From Thamnocephalis sphaerospora (Eukaryota > Zoopagomycota > Zoopagomycetes > Zoopagales > Sigmoideomycetaceae): a stretch of DNA of 20,667 bases. Under the pieces are notes generated by a model. The model did not search any database, was not told the DNA's origin, and worked only from the letters and a program-made list of their open reading frames with translations. The first letter of the stretch is position 1. The number at the start of each line of letters is the position of its first letter. Shown here in pieces: positions 19,118 to 20,667 of this stretch. A program made the translations under genes and the position numbers. The stretch spans positions 1 through 20,667 of the forward strand of contig KZ992692.1 of the NCBI GenBank assembly GCA_003614735.1. The letters are read 5' to 3'.

Positions 19118-19211
19118 AGAACGTTCTTTCAATATTGGCTACACCAAAGCAGACTAACCACAATAGGTAGTGCTGTCGTGTGAGGACCCAGGGCGGCGTC
19201 AAAGAACGTTC
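19118..19211 (-). promoter_or_regulatory. Pair of GAACGTTC palindromes, heat-shock-element-like
   Basis: A 10-base perfect palindrome AGAACGTTCT lies at 19118-19127, and its 8-base core GAACGTTC recurs at 19204-19211. These are 109-202 bases upstream of the first ZIP gene. Each core matches nGAAnnTTCn, one inverted pair of heat-shock-factor units; the first is followed by a further TTC. Regulation by Hsf1 is a hypothesis only. Confidence 0.35.
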
Positions 19212-19619
19212 GATTGCTGGCTACTACGCGATGCCGCCGTTGCCACCGCAAGGTCCAGACTATTCCCGGGAGCACTTTGTGGTTGTAAATGTCGTCAGTC
19301 AAAGCTGGAAAGCTGACCGGTAGCCAATGGATGAGCGGCGGCGAAAAACACGGCGCCCTTGCAAGCGGCAGATGCGTGTCTATCGGCTAGATATAGATTA
19401 GAATCGCTGCTTTGGCCGACATGCAGTGGCAGCACTACGCATGCCATCAGGCGTATACCCTAACAACAAGATCAAGTCAGATTTGTAGTTGAAATACACG
19501 GCCATGGCTATATATTTGCAGAGACATAAACAAAGCGATATGCATGTCCGAAGAGGATGGTGGAAGGGAGAGCAAGACCTAGGCATACAGGTGGTGTTGG
19601 TGGTGGTGGTGGCGCCGTT

Positions 19620-20667
19620 TTAGGCAAAGGCGAATATGGCACTGACGGTGGCAAAGAAGATGAAGCCGCCAAAGGTCCAAATAGTAACGTAGCGATCCTG
19701 TGGATCGTAGGACCGGGCAAGTGGCAGCATATTTGCAACAATAGTGTAGAGGAGCACTGCAGTGACAATGGCAAACAGCGAGCCGGAGATGGCTTCGTTC
19801 CAGTAGGTGACAAAGAGTAGGTAGCCAAACAGCGCGCCGAGGAACTGCGCAATGGTACCAAGCACGGCAGCCACCAGGAAACCCTTGAGACGCGAGCCTG
19901 TCGCAACGTAGATGGGCAGCGACACCATTACACCCTCGGGGATCTTGTGCAGCGCAAGCGCAATGCCAAACAGGACACCAATGCGTGGCGCCGATAGCGT
20001 GGTGGTAAAAGTGGCCAGGCCCTCGGGAAAGTTGTGCACGAGCAGGGCAACGGCAATCTGCATACCCATGCGACGAAACTCGGCACGGTCGATCGGTCGG
20101 CGCACCTCGCCAAAGTGCGGATCGTGCACCACATCGGGCACATCGTGTTTGCCGGCGACTTGCGCCTCGCCGCACTCCAGAGCGCCTTCGCAGCACGATG
20201 ACTGTACGACCGGGCGCTGAAGGCAAGCGCAGTCACCTGTTGGCAGCGGCGCATTGCCGGCGACGGTCACATCGCAGAAGCAGTCCTTGGAGCCGCAGCA
20301 GCGGCAGCCAACATTGGTGTTGGGCTGTTCGACGTCTCCATTTTTGTTTGCTTGGCGGCGTGCGCTGACCTGGCGCGCAATCCGCTTGGACAGATAGATG
20401 AGCAGCACCGTGCCGGTGAAGATGGCCACTACGATGATTTGCCCTGCCTTTTTCTTTTCCGGGTGCGCCTTGAGGCTGGCTCGCCACAGTTCGCTGGCTT
20501 CCGGGAACAGGTCACCGACCGTCAGGAAAAGCAGCACACCGGCGGCAAATGCAATAGAGGCAGACAGGAATGCCTTGCTCTGCGTAAAGGTGAACTCTTT
20601 CTTGCTGATTCTGCTGACAAGCACGTCGGCAAACGGCAGTAGCGAGCCGATGATGCATGCTGCGGCC
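19620..20667 (-). CDS. ZIP-family divalent metal transporter, copy 2, N-terminus cut by the right window edge
   Basis: The frame ends in TAA at 19622-19620 and stays open to the right edge, giving the last 348 residues. It matches copy 1 from the second residue of the ALAAAACILG-like helix onward (AACIIGSLLPFADVLV here), so about 60-70 N-terminal residues are missing. Both signature motifs are present (HNFPEG and HKIPEG), and the helices align without gaps in the core. The variable cytosolic loop is longer than in copy 1 and rich in cysteine: NVGCRCCGSKDCFCDV, GDCACLQ, SSCCEG and ECGE, ten Cys within about 50 residues. Such a loop could bind or sense soft metals such as Zn2+, Cu+ or Cd2+. The gene and copy 1 are a head-to-tail tandem duplication; no intron is seen in the visible part. 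Confidence 0.92.
   Translation of the reverse strand, partial: AAACIIGSLLPFADVLVSRISKKEFTFTQSKAFLSASIAFAAGVLLFLTVGDLFPEASELWRASLKAHPEKKKAGQIIVVAIFTGTVLLIYLSKRIARQVSARRQANKNGDVEQPNTNVGCRCCGSKDCFCDVTVAGNAPLPTGDCACLQRPVVQSSCCEGALECGEAQVAGKHDVPDVVHDPHFGEVRRPIDRAEFRRMGMQIAVALLVHNFPEGLATFTTTLSAPRIGVLFGIALALHKIPEGVMVSLPIYVATGSRLKGFLVAAVLGTIAQFLGALFGYLLFVTYWNEAISGSLFAIVTAVLLYTIVANMLPLARSYDPQDRYVTIWTFGGFIFFATVSAIFAFA

Larger units (their letters stand above)
19010..19619. other. Spacer between the tandem ZIP genes; promoter of copy 1
   Basis: 610 bases containing the copy-1 upstream region and the copy-2 3' flank. Elements seen: GATAAAA at 19076-19082, a CCAAT on the minus strand at 19134-19138, two GAACGTTC palindromes, and a (TGG) run near 19598-19612 just after the copy-2 stop. 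No gene is supported. Confidence 0.6.

Overview
This window looks like nuclear DNA from a compact fungal genome. The protein genes are interrupted by short GT-AG introns (about 60-100 nt), many with recognisable branch sites such as TGCTAAC or GCTGAC. Upstream TATA-like boxes are common. The conserved genes (DSK2/ubiquilin, a CaM kinase, ATX1, ZIP transporters) are fungal or eukaryotic housekeeping types, and a nuclear tRNA-Tyr carries an intron. Several genes I could not place in a named family. An early-diverging fungus, perhaps Kickxellomycotina, would fit, but that placement is only a guess.

Layout, left to right. (1) 1-113, minus: the first 37 codons of an unidentified gene running off the left edge. 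(2) 1452-2129, minus: a secreted, basic, probably beta-rich orphan of 225 residues. (3) 4657-5491, plus, one intron: a seven-helix membrane orphan of 251 residues, preceded by about 2.5 kb with no gene I can support. (4) 5999-7321, minus: a secreted CAP/PR-1 (YkwD-type) protein with a long low-complexity tail. (5) 8063-9343, minus, one intron: DSK2/ubiquilin (UBL, STI1, UBA). (6) 9650-11271, minus, nine exons: a CaMKI-type protein kinase, 347 residues, in frame across every junction. (7) 11489-11573, minus: tRNA-Tyr(GUA) with a 12-nt intron and a Pol III T-run. (8) 12079-13690, minus, seven exons: an atypical SDR/epimerase-like protein, 401 residues. (9) 14961-15679, minus: a sigma-like glutathione S-transferase whose reading frame is broken twice. 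(10) 17042-17395, plus, three exons: ATX1 copper chaperone, 70 residues. (11) 17900-19009, minus, and (12) 19620-20667, minus, cut by the right edge: two tandem ZIP metal transporters.

The right-hand 3.6 kb is a metal-handling neighbourhood: a copper chaperone converges on two tandem ZIP paralogs. The paralogs match closely in the membrane core but differ in the variable cytosolic loop. In the second copy that loop carries ten cysteines; in the first it has none. The other striking feature is the GST-like locus. It has full family length and a TATA box but needs two single-base corrections, while the neighbouring multi-exon genes read cleanly. I found no transposon, CRISPR array or bacterial-type system. 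Exon structures were inferred by hand from splice signals, frame continuity and protein-family fit, so they need transcript confirmation.
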